Shown here: piece after piece, positions 1-9,034 of the stretch
Layout of the letters: each line of letters opens with the position of its first letter
Numbering within the stretch: the first letter of the stretch is position 1
Assembly (NCBI GenBank): GCA_965242505.1
Contig: OZ251449.1
Coordinates: forward strand, 3,224,001-3,288,000
From: UBA2966 sp965242505
GTDB taxonomy: Bacteria; Pseudomonadota; Alphaproteobacteria; UBA2966
Length of the DNA: 64,000 bases
Reading direction: 5' to 3'
Notes under the pieces: generated by a model
Databases searched by the model: none
What the model saw: the letters and a program-made list of their open reading frames with translations, nothing else
Told to the model about the DNA's origin: nothing
Program-made: the position numbers and the translations under genes

Positions 1-1419
1 CGCCGTTACGTCCGCGCCATCGAGCAACGCCTCCAGCCCGTCATCGAACGGGGCGACGCGGAGAACTTCCTCGCCATCGTGGCCCCGGGCTTCGGGCGTC
101 CCGGCGCCGTCAACCGGGCTTTCGCCATCCTGCGCCTGAAGCCCTGGGACGAACGGACCGTCAAGCAGCAGCAGATCGCCCAGGAGATATTTCCCGAGCT
201 TCTGAGCGTTCCGGGCGTGCGGGCCTTCGCCGTCAATCCGTCGAGCCTCGGGCGGCGGCGATTCGGCGCTCCGATCCAGATGGTGCTCGGCGGCCAGGAC
301 TACGGAGAGCTTCTCGAATGGCGCGACCGGGTCGTGGCCCGGGCCCGCGAGAACCCGCGCCTGCTCGGCGTGCAATCCGATTTCCGGGAGAACCGTCCGC
401 AGTTGCTCATGGACATCGACCGCGACCGCGCCGCCGACCTCGGCGTTTCGGTCGACGACATCGGCCGCACCCTCGAAACCATGCTGGGCGCGAGATTCGT
501 CACCACGGTCGACGTCGGTGGCAAGGTCTACAACGTCGTGCTCCAGGCGCGCGCGGAGGACCGCGCCAGTCCCGGCGACCTGAGCAACGTCTACGTGAGA
601 TCGAGGACCGGCGAGGAGCCGGTCCCGTTGTCCAACCTGGCGTCCCTGCGCGAGACGGCCGGAGCGCGGGAGCTGAAGCGCGTCGACCGGATGCGCGCGA
701 TCACGGTCACGGCGTCGCTCGGGCCCGGCTACACGATGGGCGAGGCCATCGCCTACCTCGAGCGCGTCGGCGCCGAGGAGCTGCCCGCGACCGCGCGGGT
801 CGGCTGGGACGGCGCCTCGCGGGAGTTTCACGAATCGTCCAGCTCGCTGTACGTGACGTTCGGACTCGCGTTGCTGATCGTGTTCCTGGTCCTGGCCGCC
901 CAGTTCGAGAGCTTCGTCCATCCACTCGTCATCATGCTGACGGTGCCGCTGGCGATCACCGGCGCTCTGGGGTCCCTCCTGCTGCTGGGGCTCTCCCTGA
1001 ACATCTACAGCCAGATCGGCATGGTCATGCTCGTCGGGCTGACGGCCAAGAACGGCATCCTGATCGTGGAGTTCGCCAATCAGATGCGGGACGGCGGCCG
1101 CGAACTCCGCGACGCCATCCGCGAGGCTTCCATCGCCCGGTTGCGGCCCATCCTGATGACCAGCATCGCGACCACGTTCGGCGCCGTTCCGCTGGCGATC
1201 GGCAGCGGCGCGGGGGCGGAGGCGAGACGGGCGCTCGGCGCGGTGATCATCGGCGGCGTCGGCTTCTCGACCTTGCTGTGCCTCTTCGTCATCCCCGTGC
1301 TCTATCTGCTTCTCGCCCGCCATACGCGGCCCGTGGGCCACATCGCGCGGCGGCTGACGGCGCTCGAAGGCGCGCATCGCGACGGGGGCGTCCAGGCGGG
1401 CGGGCGGGCCGCGGAATAG
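1..1419 (+). CDS. RND-family efflux transporter permease, C-terminal part
   Basis: This is the 3' part of an inner-membrane AcrB/MexB-type pump that exports hydrophobic compounds using the proton gradient. The frame is open from base 1, so the gene starts outside the window; about 472 residues of a family of roughly 1,030 are present. The visible part holds the end of the second periplasmic porter region and the final transmembrane bundle. The conserved helix motif GLTAKNGILIVEFANQ is followed by the PILMTS segment, and the last helix is FSTLLCLFVIPVLYLLL. It ends just before a convergent acyl-CoA ligase gene. The partner membrane-fusion protein would lie upstream, outside the window. The substrate cannot be told. 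Confidence 0.93.
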   Translation, partial: RRYVRAIEQRLQPVIERGDAENFLAIVAPGFGRPGAVNRAFAILRLKPWDERTVKQQQIAQEIFPELLSVPGVRAFAVNPSSLGRRRFGAPIQMVLGGQDYGELLEWRDRVVARARENPRLLGVQSDFRENRPQLLMDIDRDRAADLGVSVDDIGRTLETMLGARFVTTVDVGGKVYNVVLQARAEDRASPGDLSNVYVRSRTGEEPVPLSNLASLRETAGARELKRVDRMRAITVTASLGPGYTMGEAIAYLERVGAEELPATARVGWDGASREFHESSSSLYVTFGLALLIVFLVLAAQFESFVHPLVIMLTVPLAITGALGSLLLLGLSLNIYSQIGMVMLVGLTAKNGILIVEFANQMRDGGRELRDAIREASIARLRPILMTSIATTFGAVPLAIGSGAGAEARRALGAVIIGGVGFSTLLCLFVIPVLYLLLARHTRPVGHIARRLTALEGAHRDGGVQAGGRAAE

Positions 1420-1432
1420 CCCGAGGCCCGCG

Positions 1433-3133
1433 TCAGGCGACGGGCGTTCCGGTCCCGGAGGCCCGCCGTTTCTCCTCCTCTTCGGCCAGGAGCTCCTTCT
1501 TGGACAACTTGCCGATCATGGTCTTGGGCAGGACGTCCCGGAACTCGACGTGTTTGGGCGCCTCGTGGCGGCCGAGCCTGTCCGCGAGGAACGCCTTCAG
1601 TTCCGCCTCCGTCAGCGTCCGGCCTTCCTTCAACTTGACGAACGCCTTGACGCTCTGGCCCTGGTACTCGTCCGGCACGCCGATCACCGTCACCTCCTCG
1701 ACCGCGGGATGTTGGTAGATCCCGTCCTCGACGTTGCGCGGATAGACGTTGAAACCGCTGACCAGTATGAGGTCCTTGATGCGGTCGATGATGAACGTGT
1801 AGCCGTCCTCGTCCATGTATCCCACGTCGCCCGTGCGCAGCCGGCCGTCGACGATGGCGTCTCGCGTGGCCGCCTCGTTCCGCCAGTAACCGGCCATGAC
1901 CTGGGGGCCGGAGACGCAGATCTCGCCGATCTCGCCCTGGGGCAGCGTTCTGGCGGGGTCGTCGCGGTCGACGATCTCGATCACGGTCCCGGGCATGGGC
2001 AGACCGATCGATCCCGCCTTGGCGCCGTCCGAAAACGGGTTGCACGTGGCGACCGGGGAACACTCCGTCAGTCCGTAACCCTCCACCAGCGCGCATCCGG
2101 ACAGTTCCTCGAAGCGCTGCTTTACCTCGACCGGGAGCGGCGCGCCGCCGGAGATGCAGGCCTTGATCGACGCGAGGTCGACGTCCTTCAACCGGGGATG
2201 GGCGTTGATGGCGCCGAACATGGTCGGCACGCCGTCGAACAGCGTGGGCTTCTTCCCGTGGATGTCCTCGAGCACCGCGTCGAGCTCGAACCGCGGGCGC
2301 ATGATGATGACGGCGCCGACGTGGATGCTCATGTTCATCACGGCGGTCATGGCGAACACGTGGAAGAACGGCAGCACGCCCATGACGCGCTCCGCGCCCG
2401 GTTCCAGGCCGGGGAACCAGACCCCGCACTGCGCGGCGTTGATGAAGAGGTTGGCGTGCGTCAGCATGGCGCCCTTCGGCGCGCCCGTCGTGCCGCCCGT
2501 GTACTGAAGCACCGCGACGTCGTTTCCGGGATCCACCGTCGCGGGCTCGTATGCGCCGTCGTTGTTGAGCAGCTCCTCGAACGGTACGTGGCTGGCGTCG
2601 TTGGGCGCCCGGACGACGTCGCGGCGTTTCACCAGCGGGAAGAGCCAGTTCTTGGGGAAGGGCAGCGCCTCGCTCATGGAACCGACGACCAGCAGCCTCA
2701 ACCGGCTCCGCTCCAGCATGGCCTGCGCTTTCGGATAGAGCGCCGTGAGATTGAGCGTCACCATGACGTCGGTCTCGGAATCCTCGATTTGCTGGAGGAG
2801 TTCCGGCTCGGAATAGAGCGGGCTGTAGTTCACCACGACGCCGCCCGCCTTGAGGATGGCGTAGTAGCAGATCACGAATTGCGGACAGTTCGGCAGAAAC
2901 AACCCGACCTTCGCGCCCTTCTCGACGCCCAGCCTCCGGAATCCGGACGCGGCGCGGTCGACGAGTCCGCCGACTTCGCCGTAAGTGTAGATCCGGCCCA
3001 GGAAATCGATGCAGGGCCGCTCCGGAAACCGGGCCACCGCGTCGTCCAGCAACGCGAACAGCGGCCTGGGGACGAGCGGCATGTTCCAGTCCACGCCGTC
3101 CGGATAGCTCTCGAGCCAGCTGTGGTCCGTCAT
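1433..3133 (-). CDS. fadD: Long-chain-fatty-acid--CoA ligase (AMP-binding)
   Basis: This enzyme activates a carboxylic acid, probably a fatty acid, to its CoA thioester through an acyl-adenylate. The 566-residue length is normal for the family. The P-loop-like A3 motif YTGGTTGAPKGAMLTH lies near residue 210, GYGLTECSP near 350, and the hinge region RTGDVGYMDEDGY and IDRIKDLILVSG follow. The C-terminal catalytic lysine region is PKTMIGKLSKKEL. The start is preceded by a strong GGAGGGAG ribosome site. It lies upstream-first of a co-directional run with a flavin oxidoreductase, enoyl-CoA hydratase and acyl-CoA dehydrogenase, which suggests acyl-CoA degradation. Chain-length preference is inferred only from overall similarity. 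Confidence 0.9.
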   Translation of the reverse strand: MTDHSWLESYPDGVDWNMPLVPRPLFALLDDAVARFPERPCIDFLGRIYTYGEVGGLVDRAASGFRRLGVEKGAKVGLFLPNCPQFVICYYAILKAGGVVVNYSPLYSEPELLQQIEDSETDVMVTLNLTALYPKAQAMLERSRLRLLVVGSMSEALPFPKNWLFPLVKRRDVVRAPNDASHVPFEELLNNDGAYEPATVDPGNDVAVLQYTGGTTGAPKGAMLTHANLFINAAQCGVWFPGLEPGAERVMGVLPFFHVFAMTAVMNMSIHVGAVIIMRPRFELDAVLEDIHGKKPTLFDGVPTMFGAINAHPRLKDVDLASIKACISGGAPLPVEVKQRFEELSGCALVEGYGLTECSPVATCNPFSDGAKAGSIGLPMPGTVIEIVDRDDPARTLPQGEIGEICVSGPQVMAGYWRNEAATRDAIVDGRLRTGDVGYMDEDGYTFIIDRIKDLILVSGFNVYPRNVEDGIYQHPAVEEVTVIGVPDEYQGQSVKAFVKLKEGRTLTEAELKAFLADRLGRHEAPKHVEFRDVLPKTMIGKLSKKELLAEEEEKRRASGTGTPVA

Positions 3134-3181
3134 GGCGAGCTCCCTCCGGGCGGTGGTCGGAACGCGGGCATGGGCGGCGGA

Positions 3182-4183
3182 CTACGCCGTCGCGCGCCGG
3201 GGCGCCGCCGTCATGAGGACCGCCAGGCGGCCGTTCACGATGTCCGCCGCTTCCGAGACGATACGGTCGACGAGCTCCCTGACCGTCGGGACGTCCTGGA
3301 TGAGGCCGACCGTCTGCCCGCCCCAGATGACGCCGCGTTCGAGGTCGCCCGTCTCCAGCACCTCGCGGCTCCTTTCGCCCGAGACGTATTCGACCAGATC
3401 GTCGATGGTGTGGTCCGGGTTCGAGGCCTCCACCTCCCGGATCCTGTCCGCCACGCCGTTCTTCAGGATTCGGGCGGTGTTGCGCAGCTTGCGGAGGATC
3501 AACACCGTATCGCGTTCGGTGCACTGCACCATGAACCGCTTCACGTTGTCATGGACCGGCGCTTCCCTGGTCGCCACCATCCGCGACCCCATGTTGATCC
3601 CGTCGGCGCCCAGGGCCAACGCCGCGACCAGGCCCCTCGCGTCCGCGAACCCGCCGGAGGCCACGATCGGGATGTCGATCCTGTCGGCCGAGGCCGGCAG
3701 AAGCACGAGCCCGGGCACGTCGTCCTCGCCCGGATGACCCGCGCATTCGAGTCCGTCGATCCCGACGGCGTCGCAGCCGATGCGTTGCGCCTTGAGGCCG
3801 TGCCGGACCGACGTGCACTTGTGCAGCGTCCTGGCGCCGGCCTCCTTGAAGATGGGCATGAAGGGTTCCGGGTTGCGGCCCGCCGTCTCGATGATCCGGA
3901 CGCCGGACTCGACGGCCGCCCGCGCGTACTCCTCGTAGGGGACCGGCGTCAGGGTCGGCAGAATCGTCAGATTGACGCCGAACGGCTTGTCCGTCATGTC
4001 GCGCGTGCGCCGGATCTCCTCGACGAGGTCCTCGGGCGTCGGTTGCGTCAGCGCCGTGAGGAACCCGAGAGCCCCCGCGTTCGCGACGGCCGACACGAGC
4101 TCGGCCGTGCCCACGCCCTGAAGGCCGCCCTGAACGAGCGGATGCTCGATGCCGAACAACTCGGTTACGCGCGTCTTGAACAT
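3182..4183 (-). CDS. Nitronate monooxygenase-family flavin oxidoreductase
   Basis: A 333-residue FMN-dependent TIM-barrel protein of the 2-nitropropane dioxygenase (nitronate monooxygenase) family. It begins with the typical LFGIEHPLVQGGLQGVG stretch, has the glycine-rich phosphate-binding segments VASGGFADARGL and GADGINMGSRMVATREA, and a CAGHPGEDD-like loop in the middle. Members oxidise alkyl nitronates, but many act on unknown substrates or resemble enoyl-ACP reductase FabK. Its position among acyl-CoA genes could favour a lipid-related role; that is inference. It is about 50 bases from the acyl-CoA ligase start and co-directional with it. Confidence 0.85.
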   Translation of the reverse strand: MFKTRVTELFGIEHPLVQGGLQGVGTAELVSAVANAGALGFLTALTQPTPEDLVEEIRRTRDMTDKPFGVNLTILPTLTPVPYEEYARAAVESGVRIIETAGRNPEPFMPIFKEAGARTLHKCTSVRHGLKAQRIGCDAVGIDGLECAGHPGEDDVPGLVLLPASADRIDIPIVASGGFADARGLVAALALGADGINMGSRMVATREAPVHDNVKRFMVQCTERDTVLILRKLRNTARILKNGVADRIREVEASNPDHTIDDLVEYVSGERSREVLETGDLERGVIWGGQTVGLIQDVPTVRELVDRIVSEAADIVNGRLAVLMTAAPRRATA

Positions 4184-4291
4184 GCCTGCCTCCGGTCCGT
4201 CGCGTCGGGTGAATCGCCGGCGCGGCCGCGACGGACGCGATTCCCGCGCACGACGCCCGACGACGGGTCGAGGCCGCGTCCGGACGACGAC

Positions 4292-4750
4292 CTAATGGTC
4301 ATGCGGGGGATAGTAGGGCGCGAGCGCCTCGACGGCGCTCTCGAGGTCCGCCACCGCCTCGGCATTCGCATTCTGCTTCGCGCGCATGGCGGCGACGATG
4401 ACCGCGTGGTGTTTCCGAAGACGCTCGGCGTAGTCCTCCTGTTCCGCCTTGACGCGCTGGGTCAGGAAGTAATCGCCGATGGTGGCGATGATGCGTTGCG
4501 CGTGCTGCTCCTTGTTCATGACCCATCTGACGATCTGGTTCTGCGACTGCGGATCGGTCTTGCCGGCGAGGTCCGCGATCTGCGCCACCGCTTTCCGGAT
4601 CGTCGCAACGTCCTCGAGCATCGACGCGACGCGGGCGTTGTCGTCATAGATGCCGCACGGGATCTGGCAATGGGACTGCGCCGCCGACGCCGACAGGGAC
4701 AGCGACAGCGCCGCCAGCGCAGCGATCGAATACCGTCTCATCGCGATCAT
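4292..4750 (-). CDS. sodN: Nickel superoxide dismutase with a Sec signal peptide
   Basis: A 152-residue protein predicted to dismutate superoxide with a nickel centre. The nickel-hook motif HCQIPCGIY occupies residues 27-35, giving mature His1, Cys2 and Cys6, the known ligands of Ni-SOD. Downstream, NKEQHAQ and GDYF match the helical body of the family. Instead of the propeptide removed by SodX in many bacteria, residues 1-26 form a basic and hydrophobic signal peptide ending in AQS, a good signal peptidase I site. Cleavage there would leave His27 as the free N-terminus that nickel binding needs. The start at 4750 has a GGAGGAG ribosome site seven bases upstream. No sodX gene is seen nearby. 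Export to the periplasm is inferred. Confidence 0.85.
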   Translation of the reverse strand: MIAMRRYSIAALAALSLSLSASAAQSHCQIPCGIYDDNARVASMLEDVATIRKAVAQIADLAGKTDPQSQNQIVRWVMNKEQHAQRIIATIGDYFLTQRVKAEQEDYAERLRKHHAVIVAAMRAKQNANAEAVADLESAVEALAPYYPPHDH

Positions 4751-4898
4751 CTCGATTCTCCTCCCCGATCCCGGGACGTTCCGTCAGGTAATGCGGTCGA
4801 GGGTAGCCCGCTCGCCTCCGGCATTCAATCGGCTTCGGGCGTCTCGAATCTCGCGCCGGGGCATCATCGGCGCATGGACGCTCGATACGACGTAGCGG

Positions 4899-5726
4899 TC
4901 ATGGCGGCGGCGTCACCGGCTGCGCCGCCGCGTCGTCCGTGAACGCCGGCGTCCGTTTCTCCATGAACGCGTTCAGGCCCTCGACGAAATCGTCGGTGGC
5001 CGCGCAGTGGGCGAAGCTCTCCTTTTCGCGATCGAGCTGGGAGACGGGATCCGACGTGAGCGACGCGTGAAGCAACGCCTTGGTCCGACCGAGCGCGGCC
5101 GCGGGCCCTCGCGCCAGGCGCGCCGCGAGCGCGCGGGTTTCCCGCTCCCTCTCCTCCGCCGGGACGACCCGGTTGACGAGACCCAGCGACAGCGCCGTCC
5201 CGGCGTCGAACCGGTCGCCGAGCATGGCGATTTCCATCGCCTTCTTCAGGCCCACGATCCGCGGCAGGCTGTACGTGCCGCCGCCATCGGGGCTGGCGCC
5301 TATCCTGACGTAGGCCAGGGTGAACACGGCGTCGTCCGCCGCGACCGCGAGGTCGCTGTCCATGGCGAGGGACAACCCCGCGCCCGCGACGGCCCCGTGG
5401 AGACTGGCGATGACCGGTTTGGGCAGTTCCTGCATCCCGCTCACCACCGCGTGGAACCTGGAGATGAAGGAGCGGAACCGCTCCCGCCGGGCGTCGGCCG
5501 GCCTGGCCGCCCAGTCGCGCATGAGACGGATGTCGCCGCCCGCGCAGAAATGCCCGCCCGCGCCCTGGAGGACGACGCAGCGGACGTCGGAGTCCCGACG
5601 CGCGCGGGCGAACGCTCCCGCCAGTCCGTCGACCATCTCGCCGCCCAGAACGTTGAGGCGGTCGGGCCAGTTCATCGTGATCGTCAGAACGCCGTCGGAA
5701 ACGTCCTGCGTAACCGCGTCCGGCAT
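4899..5726 (-). CDS. Enoyl-CoA hydratase/isomerase family protein
   Basis: A 275-residue crotonase-fold protein that probably hydrates a trans-2-enoyl-CoA. The oxyanion-hole segments are visible as GAGGHFCAGGDIRLM and SLHGAVAGAGLSLAMDSDLAVAA. The usual catalytic glutamate pair is not clear: the segment YVRIGASPDGGGTYSLPRIVG has Ser-Pro-Asp where many hydratases carry a glutamate, so the reaction could be an isomerisation or a different hydration. It is 27 bases downstream of an acyl-CoA dehydrogenase on the same strand and likely co-transcribed with it. Confidence 0.88.
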   Translation of the reverse strand: MPDAVTQDVSDGVLTITMNWPDRLNVLGGEMVDGLAGAFARARRDSDVRCVVLQGAGGHFCAGGDIRLMRDWAARPADARRERFRSFISRFHAVVSGMQELPKPVIASLHGAVAGAGLSLAMDSDLAVAADDAVFTLAYVRIGASPDGGGTYSLPRIVGLKKAMEIAMLGDRFDAGTALSLGLVNRVVPAEERERETRALAARLARGPAAALGRTKALLHASLTSDPVSQLDREKESFAHCAATDDFVEGLNAFMEKRTPAFTDDAAAQPVTPPP

Positions 5727-5753
5727 GGGGTCCTCCGAAGCCAGGGAGCGTCG

Positions 5754-7553
5754 TCAGTGCGTCATGTGCTCGGGATCGATGGCGTACAACAGTTCCGATC
5801 CGCCGGTCACGGTCCCGAGCAGGGCGGCGGCGCCCGGCAGAACGTGGGCGGCATAGAACCGGGCCGTCGATATCCTGGCGGCCAGGAAGGCGTCGTCCCC
5901 GCCGCCGCCCGACAGGCCGCGCTCCGCCGCCAGCGCCGCGCGGGCCATCAGATACCCCCCCGTCACGATACCCAGCATGCGCTGGTACTCCGTGGCCCCG
6001 GCTGCCCACTCGTTGGCGTTCCCCGACGTCCGCGTTTCGATCATCCAGTCCGTCGCGGCCGCGAGTCCCCCGATGGCGGCGGTCAGGCGATCGGCCATCC
6101 CGGAAACTCCTCTGGACGCGGCGCCGAGCTCGTCGGCGGTCGCCCGCATGTCGTCGAGCAGTCCGCGAACGTGGACGCCGCCGTCGCGCGTCAGTTTCCG
6201 GCCCACGAGGTCGAGCGCCTGGATCCCGTTCGTTCCCTCGTAGATCGGCGCGATCCGCGCATCGCGATAGTGCTGCGCGGCGCCGGTCTCCTCGATGAAA
6301 CCCATGCCGCCGTGGACCTGGATGCCGACCGACGCCACGTCGACGCCGACGTCGGTCGACCAGGCCTTGGCCACCGGGGTGAGGAGGTCGACGATCCCCT
6401 GGCTGCGTCGGCGGCGTTTCTCGTCCGGGTGGCGCTCGGCGACGTCGAGGTGGGCCGCCACGAAATAGGCGAGCGCCCGGGTGGCCTCGGCGTACGCCTT
6501 CATGGTCATCAGCATGCGGCGGACGTCGGGATGCCGCACGATGGGCGCGGCGTCCGCGCCGGACCCGTCCACGGGACGCCCCTGCACGCGTTCGCGCGCG
6601 TAAGCGAGCGCCTGCTGAAAGGCGCGCTCGGCGATGGCCGTTCCCTCGAGTCCGACGGCGAGGCGCGCCATGTTCATCATCGTGAACATGCAGCGCATAC
6701 CGTCGTTCTCTTCGCCGATGAGGTATCCGACGGCGCCTTCCGACTCTCCAAAGGACATGAAGGCCGTGGGACTCGCGTTGATTCCGAGCTTGTGCTCCAG
6801 CGAGACGCACCTGAGGTCGTTGCGTTCGCCCGGACTGCCGTCCGGATTGACGAGGAACTTCGGCACGAGGAAGCAGGAGATTCCCCTGGAGCCGGGCGGC
6901 GCGTCCGGAGTCCGGGCCAGCACCATGTGGACGATGTTGTCGGCCATGCCGTGCTCGCCCCAGGTGATGAAGGTCTTGACGCCCTTGATGCGATAGCGGT
7001 CCCCGTCGCGCACGGCGCGGGACTTGAGGGCGCCCACGTCGGATCCGGCGTGCGGTTCGGTCAGGTTCATGGTGCCCGACCATTCACCGCTGACCAGTTT
7101 GGCCAGATAAGTCTCCTTCTGCTCCGCGTTGCCGTGATGGACGAGCATGTCGACGGCGCCGTGGGTGAGCATCGGGCACAGGCTGAACGACAGGTTCGCG
7201 GCCGCAATCATCTCGTTCACCGCCGCGCCGACGACGCGCGGCAGGCCCTGGCCGCCGTAGTCGGGGTCGGCCGTAACGCCCCCCCAACCGCCGTCGACGA
7301 ACTTCGCGTAGGCCTCCTTGAAGCCGTCCGGCGCATGGACCACGCCGTTCTCCAGGCGGCTGCCCGCCTCGTCGCCCGGACGGTTGAGCGGCGCCAGTTC
7401 GTTGGCCGCGAAGCGTCCGGCCTCGCCCAGGACGGCGTCCACGAGGTCGGGGGAGAGGTCCTCGAACCCCGGAAGCCCGTACAGCGCGTCGAGGCCCGCG
7501 ACGGCATTGAGGATGAACCGCATCTCGCGAAGGGGGGGCGTGTATTCGCTCAT
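5754..7553 (-). CDS. Acyl-CoA dehydrogenase, DmdC/large FadE-like type
   Basis: A 599-residue flavoprotein that should introduce a trans-2 double bond into an acyl-CoA and pass electrons to ETF. It is longer than the usual 380-residue dehydrogenases and resembles the class containing 3-methylmercaptopropionyl-CoA dehydrogenase DmdC, with an extra C-terminal domain. Seen features are TEPHAGSDVG, FITWGEHGMADN, and the C-terminal FAD-binding stretch QVHGGMGFIEETG followed by RDARIAPIYEGTNGIQA. I chose the start at 7553 (MSEYTPPL) because the family begins there; a longer frame to 7601 exists. It is probably the first gene of a unit with the enoyl-CoA hydratase. The substrate is unknown. Confidence 0.9.
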   Translation of the reverse strand: MSEYTPPLREMRFILNAVAGLDALYGLPGFEDLSPDLVDAVLGEAGRFAANELAPLNRPGDEAGSRLENGVVHAPDGFKEAYAKFVDGGWGGVTADPDYGGQGLPRVVGAAVNEMIAAANLSFSLCPMLTHGAVDMLVHHGNAEQKETYLAKLVSGEWSGTMNLTEPHAGSDVGALKSRAVRDGDRYRIKGVKTFITWGEHGMADNIVHMVLARTPDAPPGSRGISCFLVPKFLVNPDGSPGERNDLRCVSLEHKLGINASPTAFMSFGESEGAVGYLIGEENDGMRCMFTMMNMARLAVGLEGTAIAERAFQQALAYARERVQGRPVDGSGADAAPIVRHPDVRRMLMTMKAYAEATRALAYFVAAHLDVAERHPDEKRRRRSQGIVDLLTPVAKAWSTDVGVDVASVGIQVHGGMGFIEETGAAQHYRDARIAPIYEGTNGIQALDLVGRKLTRDGGVHVRGLLDDMRATADELGAASRGVSGMADRLTAAIGGLAAATDWMIETRTSGNANEWAAGATEYQRMLGIVTGGYLMARAALAAERGLSGGGGDDAFLAARISTARFYAAHVLPGAAALLGTVTGGSELLYAIDPEHMTH

Positions 7554-7666
7554 GACGGGCCTCGAGGGCGCAAGACTGTTCGCTTCATGTCGGATACACA
7601 TATGGCACGGAAGCGCGCCGGGGGCAAAGCGGCGGACATGAGAGACGGAAACGGACGGTTCGGCTG

Positions 7667-8653
7667 ATGGCCGACGACGGGCGGAAGCGAACGGACGGGA
7701 CCGGAGTCGTGGCGGCGACGCCGGAGGCCATCGCGCGGGCGGCCCGCCGCCTCCGGGCGGGAGAGCTCGTCGCCTTTCCCACCGAGACCGTGTACGGCCT
7801 CGGGGCCGACGGTGCCGACGAGGATGCGGTCGCCGCCGTCTACGCGGCCAAGGGCCGGCCTGCGTCCAATCCGCTGATCATCCATGTGGCGGAGCTCGAC
7901 GCGGCCAGGGAACTCGCGCCGTTCGACGAGCGGGCCGCGGCGCTGGCCGCGGCGTTCTGGCCCGGTCCTCTCACGCTCGTCCTCCCGCGGGCCGCGCGGT
8001 GCGCGATCGCGAGCCGCGCGTGCGCCGGACGGGACACCGTCGCCGTGAGGGTCCCCGACAACCGCGTCGCGCTCGCCCTGATCCGCGCGGCCGGACGCCC
8101 GATCGCCGGACCCAGCGCCAATCTTTCCGGACGGCCGAGCCCGACCACGGCCCGGCGCGTTCACGAAAGCCTGGGCGACGCGGTCCCGACGATCCTGGAC
8201 GGCGGTCCCTGCGCCGTCGGGGTCGAGTCCACGATCCTGGACCTGACCGGCGACGGACCGCTGTTGCTGCGTCCGGGCGGCGTGTCCGTCGAAGCCGTCG
8301 AGGAGCTCGTCGGGCCCGTCGCCTGGCCGCGGACCACCGGGGAAGCGACCCCGACCTCCCCCGGACGGGCGGAGAGCCATTACGCGCCGAACCTGCCCGT
8401 CCGACTGGAGGCCACCCGTGCGGATCCGGACGAAGCCCTGCTCGCGTTCGGCCCGGCGGTCCCCGGCGGCGCGGCGAAGACGCTCAACCTCAGCGCCGCC
8501 GGCGACGTCGCGGAGGCGGCGGCGAACCTGTTCGACATGCTGTTGCGGCTCGACGCGCCAGAGTTCCGGAGCATCGCCGTGATGCCGGTCCCGGAGACCG
8601 GCGTGGGCCGCGCCATCAACGATCGACTCCGGCGCGCCGCGGCGCCGCGTTGA
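7667..8653 (+). CDS. tsaC: L-threonylcarbamoyladenylate synthase (Sua5/TsaC with C-terminal domain)
   Basis: It makes threonylcarbamoyl-AMP from threonine, bicarbonate and ATP, the first step of the t6A37 modification of tRNAs that read ANN codons. The YrdC domain occupies roughly residues 15-200, with FPTETVYGLGADG, the AKGRPASNPLIIHV basic motif, and GPSANLSGRPSPT. A Sua5-type C-terminal domain follows, introduced by the AESHYAPN linker sequence, so it is the long (328 residue) form rather than short TsaC. It is divergent from the acyl-CoA dehydrogenase. A copy of the dispersed GC-rich element begins directly after its stop codon. Confidence 0.93.
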   Translation: MADDGRKRTDGTGVVAATPEAIARAARRLRAGELVAFPTETVYGLGADGADEDAVAAVYAAKGRPASNPLIIHVAELDAARELAPFDERAAALAAAFWPGPLTLVLPRAARCAIASRACAGRDTVAVRVPDNRVALALIRAAGRPIAGPSANLSGRPSPTTARRVHESLGDAVPTILDGGPCAVGVESTILDLTGDGPLLLRPGGVSVEAVEELVGPVAWPRTTGEATPTSPGRAESHYAPNLPVRLEATRADPDEALLAFGPAVPGGAAKTLNLSAAGDVAEAAANLFDMLLRLDAPEFRSIAVMPVPETGVGRAINDRLRRAAAPR

Positions 8654-8906
8654 CCCCCCATTTCTCATATCGGCAGGGACCGAGGAGTGCGCGGCGTTGC
8701 GTGACCGCGATCCACCCCCCTCCCGACCTCCCCCCTGTCAGGGGGGAGGAGCGTCAATGGTTCTTTCCCGTCTCCCCTTCTTCTCCCTCCCCCTGGCAGG
8801 GGGAGGGTCGGGGTGGGGGTCGCGCCAGGGGGGAGAAGCGCGAACGGACCCTGCGGCGCCCCCGTCGCCTGATGGAGCTCGCGGACGAGCAGTACGAGAA
8901 ATGCGG
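8654..8906 (+). repeat. GC-rich MITE-like element, copy 1
   Basis: A 253-base intergenic element. It begins at the base after the tsaC stop codon and ends in a sequence that is the reverse complement of its own start (CATTTCTCATAT versus GTACGAGAAATG). Inside are two strong palindromes, CTCCCCCCTGTCAGGGGGGAG and CTCCCCCTGGCAGGGGGAG, able to form hairpins. It matches nine other copies in this window. It fills most of the gap 8654-9034; the remaining 128 bases to the next gene show no recognisable feature and presumably carry its promoter. Confidence 0.85.
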
Positions 8907-9034
8907 ACCAGCCAACTCCGTTCCGGCGACCAAACCCCGTTTCGCGTCGGGGCCAGGGACCGGTCCTCGAACCGGGCCGCCGCCGGGCGGTCGCCCGGCT
9001 TGTCCCGGCCCGGGCCATCCGATACACCCAAGGA

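Noticed and set aside
1302..3524. Very long minus-strand open frame rich in Arg, Gly and Pro overlapping the acyl-CoA ligase
   Set aside because: High-GC DNA leaves alternative frames open. The composition is unlike a protein and the ligase in another frame has clear motifs. Similar long shadow frames at 1550-4942, 15890-19756 and 19833-24158 were dropped for the same reason.
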